From positions 2,725,512 to 2,789,511 of the forward strand of contig OZ023210.1 in NCBI GenBank assembly GCA_963995525.1: 64,000 nucleotides of DNA. The letters run 5' to 3'. Shown here in pieces: positions 1-34,899 of the stretch; position 1 is the stretch's first letter; each line of letters opens with the position of its first letter. The translations under genes were made by a program, and so were the position numbers. Origin of the DNA: Escarpia spicata. Its lineage: Eukaryota > Annelida > Polychaeta > Sabellida > Siboglinidae. Below the pieces are notes generated by a model. The model ran no database searches and was not told where the DNA came from. It worked only from the letters and a program-made list of their open reading frames with translations.

Positions 1-594
1 AATGATACATAGGGCCTACAAAGAAGCAGCAAGAATTGGAAGAAAGGACAAGGAGAGAACTGTAAGCCTCACTTCCATCCGTAATCTCCTACCCTTAGCT
101 ACTACACAAAGATCTGCAGATCAAGACTCGGGCTCCTGTGTTATCTCAGAACTCACAACCTGTCTTAGCCGACGCCACCATCGCTCCGATGGACCGCCAA
201 TGGCTATGCATTACATACTCCCACATAGTGAAGTCTCTTTAGTTCCGTTCTTCGATAATCCGTTTCACTGTAATACGCACGTTTTGTATGGACACATCTC
301 GCCACATTCTATATATTGCTATAGTAATCCGTGATTTATACTAATCCGCACGCTTCGTTAATCCAACCAAAATCAAAACTGGCGAAAATAAAAGAGGTTC
401 CACTAGTATAGCAAACTTTGTTCTAGCATGACAGCGCATCAGTCGTCATTGTTCATTTGGAAATTGTAACACGAAGCAGTTGTATTATGACAGTCCTTGA
501 CAACTGGTACAGCTGTGAAACCGTTACATTTTTCTACGCAAGTTCAAGGTTCGAAATCTAGCTGTCTTAATTGTAAAAAGCGTATGACAATATA
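1..594. other. no gene recognised
   Basis: Short ORFs only, with no domain, splice-site context or repeat that I recognise. The 110-codon ORF at the left edge has no recognisable motif and is probably chance. Confidence 0.5.
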
Positions 595-790
595 TCGCAG
601 TGCCGGACTGTCGACCGGAGGGAACGGGGTTCGAATCCCGGTGCCGGCCGGGCGGTAGTTCGGTACTGGTTCGGTCGCCCTGTCGAAACTTGGGCAATTT
701 CGTTCACCCTACGTCGCCCCCCCCTTCCAACCCGCATCGGCCAGCGTGGAAGGGTAAGCCAAAACACTAGCATGCAAAGTATAATGAAGC
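595..790 (+). repeat. tRNA-related SINE-like sequence
   Basis: Around 605-650 there is an anticodon-arm-like CCGG...CCGG hairpin followed by a T-arm/B-box-like GGGGTTCGAATCCC and an acceptor-like GGTGCCGGC, which resembles the 3' half of a tRNA. No matching 5' half (D-arm, A box) is evident, so this is not an intact tRNA gene. The following GC-rich stretch with a run of C at 718-724 could be a SINE body. Classification is inference from the B-box-like core only. Confidence 0.35.
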
Positions 791-839
791 CAAGGCCCCC
801 AATCCTCAGCAGCATTAAAAGAGTCTACGACCAAGGAAA

Positions 840-3126
840 TGGTCCGGGTCAACTAGGGCCACGTGAAAGGTGTGTTAAGAATCTCTGGGTCAAAAAGAGC
901 CGCCGAGAGAAGGTAAGTAGTAACATATAACGTAAGAACACTACTAAAAGATAAACACATGCAAGAACTGGAGGAAGAACTTAGGGAAACCAGGTTGGTA
1001 TGGGATGTGGTCAGCAGTCAGAAGAAGAGAGGAATGGTTCACTACCTTACAAAGCGGCCATCTACTATACCATTCAACGGCGAACAACGACCAAGCAAGT
1101 ATATGCACCAACAACATCATACTCAGAAGAAGACACAAACAACTTTTACAAAGACGTGAATTATACCATAGAAAAGCCAACCAACTACACGATAGTGATT
1201 GGAGATTTTAATGCGCAAGTAGGGAAACAAAAAATCACAATTCGGAAACAGCAACAGGCGAATTTGGACCAGGTGTTAGAAACGACACCTTGGTAGAATG
1301 GACAACATCAAGAAAATACAAAATCATGAATACCATGTTTCAGGAGGAAGCAGGGAGGAGATGGACGTGGAAAAGCCCAAATGGAGAAATGAAGAACGAA
1401 ATTGACTACATACTGACAAACAAGCCAGACATGGTCACTGACGTAACTGTCACCAATCAAGTCAACATCGGAAGTGACCACAGAATGGCAATGAGCAACA
1501 CCAAACTGGACGTCAAGGCTAAAAGGAAGAAGTTAATAAACAAGAGACGACCAAATGTAGATACCACACAAATAAGAAACAAAGAAGATCGAATTCCAAC
1601 TCGAATTGCGAAATTGATTCGAGACACTACAAGAACTAGACGACATTGACACCATGAGCAAAAACATCATTGAGATGATCCAACTAAGTGCGACAAGTAT
1701 AGTCAAAGCAATCAAGAGGCATGTAAAGACGAGAATATCGTCACCGACACAAGCACTGATGAAAAACAACGAGAAATGGTGGATAACGGCGACCATAAAA
1801 ACAAATAGAGTACGCAGAAACATGCAAGACCATTAAAAAGAGAGCGAAGGAGGACACCAGGAAGTACAAACAAGAGAACACACGAGAAACTATTATGGCA
1901 TCAAAGAGCCTGAAGAAAGCCAAAAAAATACAGACACTAGGCCAAACAGACTGATTATACTTCTAGACAAGCAGGGTAGAGAAATACAAGACCAAAATAT
2001 GATCATGGAACGAATAGAGCAATTCTACACCGAGCTATACGACAGTGAACAGAGTACCATAATTCACACCGACCTGAAAGAGGTACCAGAGTTAACACCA
2101 TGGGAAATGGAAGCAGCACTAAGAGATATGAAGAATGAGAAGACACCAGGCAGCGACCATGTAAACAGTGAATCATTAAAAGCAGGAGAAGATACCATCT
2201 CGAAGACACTGGCTAATTAAGCTGTACACTAAATGCTTATCAGAAAGACGAATACACACCGCATATGGAAGAACACAAAGATGGTGATAATCTTCAAGAA
2301 GGGAAATAAAGAACTACAGACCGATATGTCTGTTATCAAACATCTACAAATTACTCACAAAAATACTAACGAATAGGTCAGAGAAGGCACTCGACGAAAA
2401 CCAACTACGAGAGCAAACAGGATTCAAAAGCTGATACTCATCGACAGACCACATACACGTCGTAAACCAACTGAAAGAGAAGTGCCGAGAATATAATATC
2501 CCGCTCTGCATCGCTTTCGTCAAGTACAAGAAGGCTTTCGACTCTGTGCAAAGTCAAGCAATACTGACATCCATTCAAGAACAGGGGATAGAAGACGTGT
2601 ACATTGAAATCCTGAAAGACTTCCACACCAACAGCTCGGTGACAGTCCACCTACACAAATAGCGCAACAAGATCAACATCAAGACAGGAATACGACAAGG
2701 TGACACCATATCGCCCAAGCTGTTTATGGCAACACTCGAAAGCATATTCCAAAGACTGACCTGGGGGACCAGAGGCTTGAGGATAGACGGAGAATATCTC
2801 AGTCATATTCGCTTCGCACACGGCATACTCATGCGCTACTATGCGTCAAGAATGCTGCAGGAGCTAGCTGATGAAAGTGAAAAACTAGATCTGAAGTTGA
2901 ACATCCCGAAGACAAAAGTGATGCTATAATGACACACCGATACATATCAACACCACGCAGATAGAGAACGTTGAAAGCTACGTCTATCTGGGACAGCGAT
3001 ACAGTATCACAAACAAAACCCAAGACAAGGAGATTCAAAGAAGAATCCCGCCGGTTGGACAGCATTCGCTAAACACCGCGACATCTTCAAGGGTAACTTT
3101 GGAACCTGCTTGAAGGGACAAATCTA
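840..3126 (+). mobile_element. RTE-type LINE, 5' and middle part (decayed)
   Basis: A broken reading frame in RTE-clade order. An AP-endonuclease part shows QVYAPTTSYSEED near 1,100, a GDFNAQVGK block near 1,203, NEIDYILTNKPD near 1,400 and GSDHRMAMSN near 1,470. Reverse transcriptase follows: YRPICLLSNIYK near 2,317, AFDSVQ near 2,535, RQGDTISPKLF near 2,693, and the catalytic F-A-D-D box degraded to F-A-H-G near 2,815. Frameshifts and stops are frequent, so it is dead. The frame resumes at 6,504 after the LINE inserted at 3,127-6,503. The 5' boundary is approximate. Confidence 0.85.
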
Positions 3127-3273
3127 ATAATATAATAACACAAGTTTATTAGCAACTCAACTGAGTTGGATTCACAGTATACAATAAAATACAACTATAC
3201 ATTGGAACGTCATACAGTATTAATACACTGAAATGTCATACAGTATAACTACCATCCTTTTGCCCTTCATTCG

Positions 3274-6060
3274 TTATTGGCAGTTGTGTAATCCCCATGG
3301 TATAAAGGAGTTACGGTATCTGTTTGTTCGGGTTATTGGCAAAGGGTACACATTACTCTGTCTGATGTCATATTTGGTATGCCTTTTGTCAGGCAGCAGA
3401 TAGTTTAATCTGTGTGTACTAACTTTAATCTTATTGAAATATTTTTGGCAAAGGCAGTCCCGTCTTGCTTTCAATGTCTCCAATTTAACATACGTGAGTA
3501 TCTCAGCGTAACTTGTTGCAGGAAAAATACACTTTAATGCTCTTTTTTGTATCATTTCAATACTGTCAGATAAATATTGTGGCAAGTTAGTGTGCCATAC
3601 GGGGCATGCATATTCTAAAACAGGTCTCACAACACTGACATATATAGTGACCAGATCATTCTGGCTAATTCCTACTCGCTTTAACTGATACAACATGTAC
3701 AATCGTTTCCCGGCCTTTTTCACAATATTTTCGACATGCTTATTCCATGTCAGATCCTGTGAAATTGTAACACCTAGAAGTTTGGCATGGTCTACTTGAT
3801 CTAAATCTTTTCCATCGATCGTTATATTCGGGATAGTGTTTCGAAAATTGCGGTGTTGTGCAAAACAGATGATCATCTCTTTTGATTTTCCTAAATTAAT
3901 TTTCATATCATTCTGTTCTGTCCACTTAGCGGCAACGTCAACCGATTCTTGTATAACAGATACACCCTTTCTGTCGCATACTTCGAACAATGTACTGTCA
4001 TCTACATATTTATATAACGGAACAGGCGTTTCTAAATCATTTATGTAGACTAGAAAACATTTAGGTCCAGACAGTGTTCCTTGTGGTACTCCCCCATTGG
4101 GGTGACCAGGATGCGAATATTCATTTCCTATTTTTACTTGTTGAGTTCTGTCCAGTAAAAATGTTGCCATCCATCTTATAATATGTGAAGGCAAACCATA
4201 CAACTGTAGTTTTTCTAGTAACAAATGATGATTAATAAGGTCAAACGCTTTGCTAAAATCTAGCATTACAACACGGACATAAGAGTCCAATTTATCAGTC
4301 GCCTCATACCATGTGTGTATCATTTCGACAAGAACGTCTGTTGTGGAAGTTCCACTAATTCCACCAAATTGCTTAGCATCAATTTCTCCTTCAATTGTGT
4401 CATCCACCCATTTCATTATTATTGATTCAAACACCTTAGCAGCTATTGGAGTTAGTGAAATTGGTATAATGTCTTTTTCAATCGACACAGGTGGGTTTGT
4501 TTTTGGTAACGGTATTATGTTGGCCATTTTCCATTCCATAGGGAGTACACCTTCTCTTAGAGACTTGTTAAAGACAGCAGTTAATGGAGGAGCGAGGACG
4601 TTTGCGTGATTTCTTAACACCCACGCAGGAATGTTATCAGGCCCAGTAGTCTTGTTCACCTTAACATTCTGTAAAGCTTTAAAAGTAGTCATTACATCGA
4701 TGACATACTGATCTGGCAGTTCCTCGTTTACTGTGAATATTGTGTGATCCTTATTTAAACGAGGTAAATGTTCACTTACAGATACAAAAAACTCGTTCAT
4801 TCTACTGGCTAGTAACGCGCAATCACCATTCGTTGTTTTGTTAGCAAGACCTTGCATGCATGAATTGTCATTTGTTTTAAGTCCCATTATTTTTTTCATG
4901 TTTTTCCACCAATCGTGGGAACCTAATTCATTCAGTGCTGCAATTTGTGTTTGATAAAAATTGTACTTAAGTTTCGAAGCGGCGCGGTTAACCTTATTAC
5001 GCAATAATTTTGCTTGGTTCAAATCACCACTCATGTGAGCGCGCTGTCTTTTACGTACTAATGCTCTAAACCAGTCTGTAACCCATGGTTTATCAGCTGT
5101 GTGCCGTGTCACGACCTTAGTAGGAAAGCATATTTCCATGAGGTTGCAAATAACAGTTTTATAATATAAATACTGATCTGCACATGACTCCAGCCTAAAT
5201 AGTGGTTCCCATTTAATGGCAGACAAAGCCATAGCGAATGCGGCTTTTTCATTTGGCCCCATACACCTTACGGTTAAACGTGTCACACACCCAGTGTCAA
5301 CTAAACGGTTACATTTTGGTTTAAGCAACACCATGTTGTGGTCTGATGACCCAAGTTCGGAAATAGTAACAGGCGATGTATATACCTCCTCCATGTTCGT
5401 CCATATTTTATCTAATATCGCCTGTCCCCGTGTTACTACATTCACTACTTGGACAAATCTATAATGCGTTTTCATAAAGTTGTCATGCAACTGATTGAAA
5501 TCCCCAGTTACAATCACACCACATTCTGGATGTCTGCGTACCATGATATCTATGCACGTGATTATATGGTCACGTATTTTCAAATACTCCGTCTTTGGAG
5601 TGTAATATATACATGCTAACAATATACATGAAAATTTCCTAGGCATTTTTTTCGGCATTATCTTAATCCATATTATCTCTAAATCGTGAGCCTCCATACC
5701 ACTCAATCTCGTAAACATTAAGTCATTTCTAATGTAGCAAGCTACACCTCCGGCTCGTCCATGACCTCTATCTTTCCTCTCCAAGCAAAACCCTTGCATA
5801 GTAAGGCTATTAGAATCCATATACTCTTTAAACCATGTTTCACTAACACATACAATCGACACATCATGTGTTGCTACAGTTACTTCCAGTTCGTCCATTT
5901 TTTCACTGCTCAAAGACCTGGCGTTTAAATTAATTAGGGAGGGCAGATCCCATTTGCGTTTTTTGCTTCCTGTAGGATTGGGAACACAATACCACGTTGT
6001 ATTAGAGTCCACAATTTGCACGTTCGATGTGTGTTCAATGGCCAGATCGTTTAGGCCCAT
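3274..6060 (-). CDS. LINE ORF2: AP endonuclease and reverse transcriptase, open
   Basis: A 928-aa protein with no internal stop. The N-terminal AP endonuclease (about residues 40-250) shows INLNARSL, CVSETWF, GGVACYIR, VTGDFNQL (near 182) and SDHNMVLL (near 240). Reverse transcriptase follows: motif A VVMLDFSKAFDLINHH near 595, motif B GGVPQGTLSGP near 655, and motif C as Y-V-D-D-S near 683. The thumb-like LLGVTISQDLTWNKHV follows. In the non-LTR family these domains nick target DNA and copy the RNA in place. ORF2 starts 3 bp after the ORF1 stop. The YVDD box replaces the commoner YADD/FADD. An open frame of this length suggests a young copy, although the element is 5'-truncated. Confidence 0.9.
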   Translation of the reverse strand: MGLNDLAIEHTSNVQIVDSNTTWYCVPNPTGSKKRKWDLPSLINLNARSLSSEKMDELEVTVATHDVSIVCVSETWFKEYMDSNSLTMQGFCLERKDRGHGRAGGVACYIRNDLMFTRLSGMEAHDLEIIWIKIMPKKMPRKFSCILLACIYYTPKTEYLKIRDHIITCIDIMVRRHPECGVIVTGDFNQLHDNFMKTHYRFVQVVNVVTRGQAILDKIWTNMEEVYTSPVTISELGSSDHNMVLLKPKCNRLVDTGCVTRLTVRCMGPNEKAAFAMALSAIKWEPLFRLESCADQYLYYKTVICNLMEICFPTKVVTRHTADKPWVTDWFRALVRKRQRAHMSGDLNQAKLLRNKVNRAASKLKYNFYQTQIAALNELGSHDWWKNMKKIMGLKTNDNSCMQGLANKTTNGDCALLASRMNEFFVSVSEHLPRLNKDHTIFTVNEELPDQYVIDVMTTFKALQNVKVNKTTGPDNIPAWVLRNHANVLAPPLTAVFNKSLREGVLPMEWKMANIIPLPKTNPPVSIEKDIIPISLTPIAAKVFESIIMKWVDDTIEGEIDAKQFGGISGTSTTDVLVEMIHTWYEATDKLDSYVRVVMLDFSKAFDLINHHLLLEKLQLYGLPSHIIRWMATFLLDRTQQVKIGNEYSHPGHPNGGVPQGTLSGPKCFLVYINDLETPVPLYKYVDDSTLFEVCDRKGVSVIQESVDVAAKWTEQNDMKINLGKSKEMIICFAQHRNFRNTIPNITIDGKDLDQVDHAKLLGVTISQDLTWNKHVENIVKKAGKRLYMLYQLKRVGISQNDLVTIYVSVVRPVLEYACPVWHTNLPQYLSDSIEMIQKRALKCIFPATSYAEILTYVKLETLKARRDCLCQKYFNKIKVSTHRLNYLLPDKRHTKYDIRQSNVYPLPITRTNRYRNSFIPWGLHNCQ

Positions 6061-6063
6061 TCC

Positions 6064-6503
6064 CTAATCACGGGTGTGGTGTTTTTCCTTATGTCCCCGT
6101 TCCCCGCACTGACGACACTGCACTTTCTCGGGGTGTCTGCAGGTGGCAGTGACGTGGTTCTTCTCACCACATTTGGCACACTTGCCCAGCGTGTGCCTCT
6201 GACGAGTACGGCGTTCAACTACTGTCCAGTTATTGTCAGGCGACGCTCTGCGTGATTGACCATGGTTCGCTGCTCTCGGCATTGCCATGTGTCGGTGTTG
6301 TTGTTGACATTGGTTGCGCCTCGGTAACTGATCCGGGAGAGCGAGATTTGACAGCAATCTGCCAATTCCACTCTCAGACAAGTGTAGTCCGTCCCTCTGG
6401 AAAGCAGCAACGTCGGCGGCCCCATTTCGGAACGTAAAGTTGGCGTCATTGTCGACGAATGTGACGTCGATTTCGTTGCATGTTGTCCTCACTTGCGAGT
6501 TGA
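6064..6503 (-). CDS. LINE ORF1, C-terminal part (zinc knuckles)
   Basis: This is the remaining C-terminal part of an ORF1 protein, cut at the insertion junction. It carries a DGLHLSESGIGRLL segment typical of the end of the SGNH/GDSL-esterase-like domain found in CR1/L2 ORF1 proteins. Two CCHC knuckles follow (CAKCGEKNHVTATC and CRQCGERGHKEKHH). In the family ORF1 binds element RNA. It ends TGA just upstream of ORF2. Confidence 0.75.
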
Positions 6504-6970
6504 CAACTCATGCGTACTTCCAGCGATGACATACGGCGCAGAAACATGGCACTCACCATCCAGGCAAAGAACAAGCTAGCAGCCGCACAAACAAAGATGG
6601 AAAGAAGTGTGTTGAACATCACATATTGGGAGAGAAAAACAAACATCTGGGTAAGAGAGAAAACAAAGGTCATAGACGTGATAGAACAAATCAGGGTAAG
6701 AGAGAAGACAAAGGTCATAGACGTGATAGAACAAATCAAAAGACAGAAGTGGACCTGGGCAGGGCACATCAGCAGACTACGAGATGAACGATGGGCATCG
6801 CGTATCACAACCTGGAAACCTTACGAAGGGAAACGATCTAGAGGAAGACCGGCGAGACGGTGGAGAGTCGAACTAGAAGAGTACTGGAAGGGCACCATCA
6901 GAGGATAGCGCAAGACAGGCAGATTTGGAAACGACATGCTGAGGCCTTCGCCCAACCACGGGACACTACG
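6504..6970 (+). mobile_element. RTE-type LINE, C-terminal part (continues from 3,126)
   Basis: This resumes the interrupted RTE protein in frame (NSCVLPAMTYGAETW). It then shows NKLAAAQTKMERS, NITYWERKTNIWVREKTK, RQKWTWAGHISRLRD and GRPARRWR, the usual C-terminus of RTE polyproteins. It ends near 6,965 with AFAQPRDTTTAQ and a stop. A 45-bp internal duplication lies at 6,651-6,740. Confidence 0.85.
6651..6740 (+). repeat. 45-bp direct duplication inside the RTE ORF
   Basis: Two adjacent 45-bp copies start with GTAAGAGAGAA and encode VREKTKVIDVIEQI twice. The length is a multiple of three, so the frame is kept. Confidence 0.9.
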
Positions 6971-7399
6971 ACTGCACAATGATGAATGATGACGAATATA
7001 TAATAAATTATAGAAATATATAAATTATTTTAATCTTGAACGCATACATTTGTTTTAATAAACTACAATAGTTATAATATAACTTGACCGCTGTCTATTT
7101 AATTTGTCTGTGTTACTAAATATATGTGTACGTTTTAGTTCATTTTGGTATGTGGGTTCATTTTAAAATATATTATTATATAACTTGATTTTATGATCAA
7201 AAGATCTGAGTTTGTATGTTTAAATAACGCCGTCGACCAGGATTTCAAGACAAATAAACAAGCGAGCCAGTCGATGTTTGGCACGAGACGGCAGTGGTCG
7301 GGACGGCGGCGGGGGAGACCTTTGTCTCTGGGTTACGATTTAATGCACGGAAAAGTCCACCGCTACTTGCGAAACAATGGTGACTAGAAAATAATAAAA

Positions 7400-7421
7400 A
7401 GGTCGGACAAACAACCGACCT
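7400..7421. other. short perfect hairpin
   Basis: AGGTCGG (7,400-7,406) pairs perfectly with CCGACCT (7,415-7,421) around an 8-nt A-rich loop. The function is unknown. It does not fit the histone 3' stem-loop consensus. Confidence 0.6.
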
Positions 7422-9580
7422 ATATCTACCTATTTATCTTGTGTTCTGAAGACTACCATTCGTCGTTGATAATGAATGATAAGTCGGCGATGTGTGACGG
7501 ACACGCTTCAGTGAATCTGCCGGCAATAGTCATTGTTAATCTATCGGTTTGGCTGCATTTACAAATCTGCTACGGAGTATCAAATACATTGATCCTTCAA
7601 TTAATAGTCCACCTGGACAAACATGGAATGAAGAGCGATTATGAAAGAAAACCACACCTAGATGTTGTTGGACCAGCGAGATTGAACAGCATACTGACCA
7701 TTGCAAAGACGACCTCTGACGTGAGCCTTCCCATTGTATCCAGACAAGAAACGTAATTAATGTAATTCGCTTACAGTATCGATTACATTATAATTATAAT
7801 AATTATGCTATGCAATACCCGTGGGCACAACCTCCGCTGTTTATAAAAACCTTTACAAAAAAACAGAGCCGAATCAAGTTGACAAATATACAAAGAACGA
7901 TTAAACAGAAGCAGTAAATTAACGTTATAACAGCACACGTATGTGGCACCCTAAAGTACTTTGTTTTGAAGGTGGTAATTTCTTAAACAGTTTGATCTGC
8001 TGGTGTTTTAATGTTTTCCGTTGTTTGGTAGTGTGATGTTATTATGTCTGATCCAAATTTAACCTCTTGTTCTATGTCGAGTGGTTGGGAGCCATAAATA
8101 TAAGTAGGCCGAGACATGTCATAAAGTCTACGTGTAGAACATAAACATAGACATGAATTAAAACGCAACATGTAAGTCACGCTACAACCTACCTATCAAT
8201 CAGTGTTAAATATGTCACAGATAACCCCACTTAATATAAGAGCGCAATTGACAATAAACTATGCAGTGGCATCGTGAAGGTTTACTGTCAATCTGCCAGC
8301 AAACGTAGCTACAGTGAATGGTTGTTGTTGTCTTAACAATCGTGTTCTGTGGCATTATTCTCACATAGGCCTACTGTTCGTTTAAATATGTCCTTAAAAA
8401 GTGATGCACCACAGTTTCTAAATATAATGCGACCTTTATCTGTCAATGAAAAAACATTCGCGAACTGTCGACAATTCCCAGCACATGTATCGGGCTCAGA
8501 CCCTTACAAGATCAAGTGATGGTCATATATAATTAATACCTGTAATATTAGGTTCCCGCCATATGAAATGTGAACATGGTATTTGCTAGGAAACATTCAA
8601 AGTAAACGGGGTGATAACGGCTTAGGTTTTCACAGTTGGTTCAATAAAACATATTTAGGCGGTTAGCACGTTTATGCTAGATGTAGTGTATGCTATATTG
8701 TAACACAATTTTACGATAGCAGCAATACATATAATTTAAAACGAACGCACATATGTCATTATTTCAATATCCACGCAGATACTACTAGACAAAACCTCTA
8801 TCGGTTAAATATTTCAAGTCTAGGTAGAAACGGATTGTTGACACAAGTGCCGTGTATAAGTCGAACTTTTGTAAGAGAAAACAGATAAATACACCGTTGT
8901 CTAGTATGGCATTCCTAATGTGCTGTGCACACAGTAACGTCTCGTTTACCCAGCACATTATCTCACGATCGAGTATTAGACGAACGTTGTTGAACCAACG
9001 CCGTTAACTTAAGTAAATATAGTTGACACACGAATTATGTTGTTAAACATCAATGTCAAACACGAAGAAGAATCACCCTTTACACAGTACACCACATCAC
9101 TACGGGTCAGAGTCGTTTGATTCTAATTATCCGGCCGCTGACTCACTTCAGCGGCGCCGTTTAATACACAGGGAACATGTTGAAATGTTCTGTCGCAACC
9201 TATAAATAATCTGATTCTATTAATTTTACAGAACGACTGATTATGGTAATCCGTTATTTTGTTACTTATGTTGAGACCGCTGTAATTCAAATTGAAGATG
9301 TATTCACTAAGACAATGATTTGAACTACGTGTGTATGCAGTATCACACGAAAACTAAATGGTACGGGTCTACCTTTTGCCATAAAATACTTGCACATTAT
9401 ACACGTATGCGCATTCTCGTCAAAATTGCATACAATTATAAACTAATAAACGTTCCTAAAAATTAATAATTTAACTGTTTATAATTCAACGTAATTCACG
9501 CAAAATTACGAGTATCCGTATACGTAGGTGTATGTAGCAGCAACACGTATGAGCAGCAGTTTCAAAACAAAGCCCAACTG

Positions 9581-9581
9581 A

Positions 9582-9613
<32 letters not shown>

Positions 9614-9650
9614 AATATATATATATATATTATGGATATATATATCCATA
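9581..9650. repeat. AT / TAA microsatellite
   Basis: An (AT)n tract, then (TAA)n, then (AT)n again, closing with a palindromic GGATATATATATCC. Confidence 0.95.
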
Positions 9651-11431
9651 TCAGCAAGTGTCCGAGCGATTATCGCTGTTATTGATAGGCAAGTTTAGTG
9701 CGGGGCTCGCGAGAAATCGACATACAATAACCCAAGTCCGTCAGCATTAAGATTAAGAACATTATTCATAGGTTTGAATTGACGTCTTTAGACTCTGTTG
9801 CCATATATTACGTACGTGCACTACACAATAGTAACTGTTATTAAATGCATATGTGCTCACAACATGTAGAAGTAAGCACATATTGTACCGCATCGTTGTA
9901 TGTCAATTATATTATGATATAATGTGTCTGTTGCTTCTATTGGTTACGGACACAGGTGAGAGACCGCCAATTCTTAGGAGGACATTTGGATTGCTTAAGT
10001 ATTATTGCAATATTTAACCCCGTGTTTCAGTTAGCTCCGGCCTCCCCTATATCCAACGGCAACGACTCACAGGAAAAGTAATATTTCTCATACATGTACA
10101 TGCATTTTAAAGTTAATCGTTGTAATCCAACGAAGGCACTGTGCGGTCAATGCAGACTAACACATGGAAGGTTGTCGGACATAGGCCTATCTGCTTGTTT
10201 GTCTTATAAACACGTGACAATCGGTTGCATGGTTGTCGATTACCGAGCCGTTTCCATGAATTTGGCACGTAAATTTACCGCTGACGTAAAACTAAAACGT
10301 ATTCTTGTTAGCTTCAAACGATTTCCAATTAGCTTCCAAGTTCATCAATTTTGTTTATACTTTGACCAGTATTTTGAGCGATCATATAAGAACTTACCTT
10401 GATTTTTAAAATATCAATTTTTTCTTTATATAAACGGGAGCTCACGTAACTAGCCGTTTCCCATCTTTTTTTCAATACGGATATCCGGGAGAGGTCGCTG
10501 TTGCCGCAACCGAAATGCAACGGCGCTGGCGGCCGACGTAACTACTGACGTAAACCAGAAACGTTTTCGGGTGAACCCGCGTACATTTGCGCTTATGTTT
10601 TGTTCCGTAAGTGTTTCATGCCAAACTAGCGGACAAGAACACAAAAGAAATATGGATATATAAGATCAAAACCAGAAAGAGTTGTACAAGCCACTGCGAC
10701 AGGGGTTAGCCTGTTTCACTATTTTTGAGAAACAAAGAAATGTATCACTCTGAAAACCTGCTGTGAGATCTGGTCGTGTCGAGATATGGCGGCGTTTAAA
10801 AATATATCTGTGAACGTCCTGTCAATCGCGCTGTGTTCCCCCAACTAGGACGTACTTTAATTTTCATGTGTTTCTTTGTGCTAATTTCTTTTCTCAATCC
10901 CCTACGTGTTAATTTCTTCTCTCTTCTCGTGTCACATTTAGGCCCTACATAGACTCTATCTTGTCTCTCTAGTAAGACTAAAGCTGATAAGGCAGGCATT
11001 TGACACGTCACGAGACCTATTGGTCTGTCAAAACCAATATTGAGAGGCTACCATGACCCAGACATATGTTTTTAAAACTAACGATCAAAAAGACATGTCC
11101 GAATCAAGACAAACATCACTGGCCGAAGCCATCCGTGCCAGAAACTGAAACTAAAAAATCTTCAAGTTAGACTTTTTACTTTATTTGACAGTGTGGCCAT
11201 TGTGGTGTAAATGGAAATATTGCTAAGGCTGAAATTAATATGCATGACATTCTAAAATTCATTATTTTATAACAGCTTGAACTTTAAACCGTAAGTTACG
11301 CTTGAAACTGAAATTCATTCTCGGACAAGGCAGCCCTGCCACTCAGAAGTACAACATTGAATCGATTAGGAGCGATATTGGCGACCCCTGGCGAATACTC
11401 AAGAGATCAGTGAATTGTGCTATGGTTAAAC

Positions 11432-34826
<23,395 letters not shown>

Positions 34827-34893
34827 CCAAACCTTGCCAAGGAACAGTTACATCAGAATCTTTTCAACTGTGTGTAGTGAATGATGTGTATTT

Positions 34894-34899
34894 AATAAA
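34894..34899 (+). terminator. NUBP1: NUBP1 polyadenylation signal AATAAA
   Basis: AATAAA lies 68 bp after the stop codon and is followed by a GT-rich stretch (TTTTGTGGGTTTTTTT). Confidence 0.8.

Larger units (their letters stand above)
3127..6503 (-). mobile_element. CR1/L2-like LINE inserted in the RTE element
   Basis: A minus-strand non-LTR retrotransposon. It has a 5'-truncated ORF1 end (6,503-6,064) with an SGNH-hydrolase-like tail and zinc knuckles, an open ORF2 (6,060-3,274), and a short 3' region ending in a TAATAATATAATAA-type tail at 3,127-3,140. It sits precisely inside a tyrosine codon of the RTE element. The left flank ends ...CAAATCTA and the right flank begins CAACTCATGCG, and joining the flanks restores the RTE frame. 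I see no obvious target-site duplication. The clade name rests on the ORF1/ORF2 architecture. Confidence 0.85.
6971..11431. other. intergenic region upstream of NUBP1, no gene seen
   Basis: Only short, featureless ORFs. Apart from the hairpin at 7,400-7,421 and the AT-rich microsatellite at 9,581-9,650, I see no domain, exon-like segment with splice sites, or transposon ends here. The last few hundred bases must hold the NUBP1 promoter. I see no clear TATA box. Confidence 0.5.

Noticed and set aside
2..334. 110-codon ORF at the window edge as a gene
   Set aside because: No domain, low-complexity or splice evidence. Consistent with chance.
605..650. Functional tRNA gene
   Set aside because: No D-arm/A box and the T-stem does not pair cleanly, so only a tRNA-related repeat is supportable.
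7400..7421. Histone-mRNA-type 3' stem-loop
   Set aside because: Stem 7 bp with an 8-nt loop. It does not fit the 6-bp/4-nt histone consensus, and no histone ORF lies nearby.
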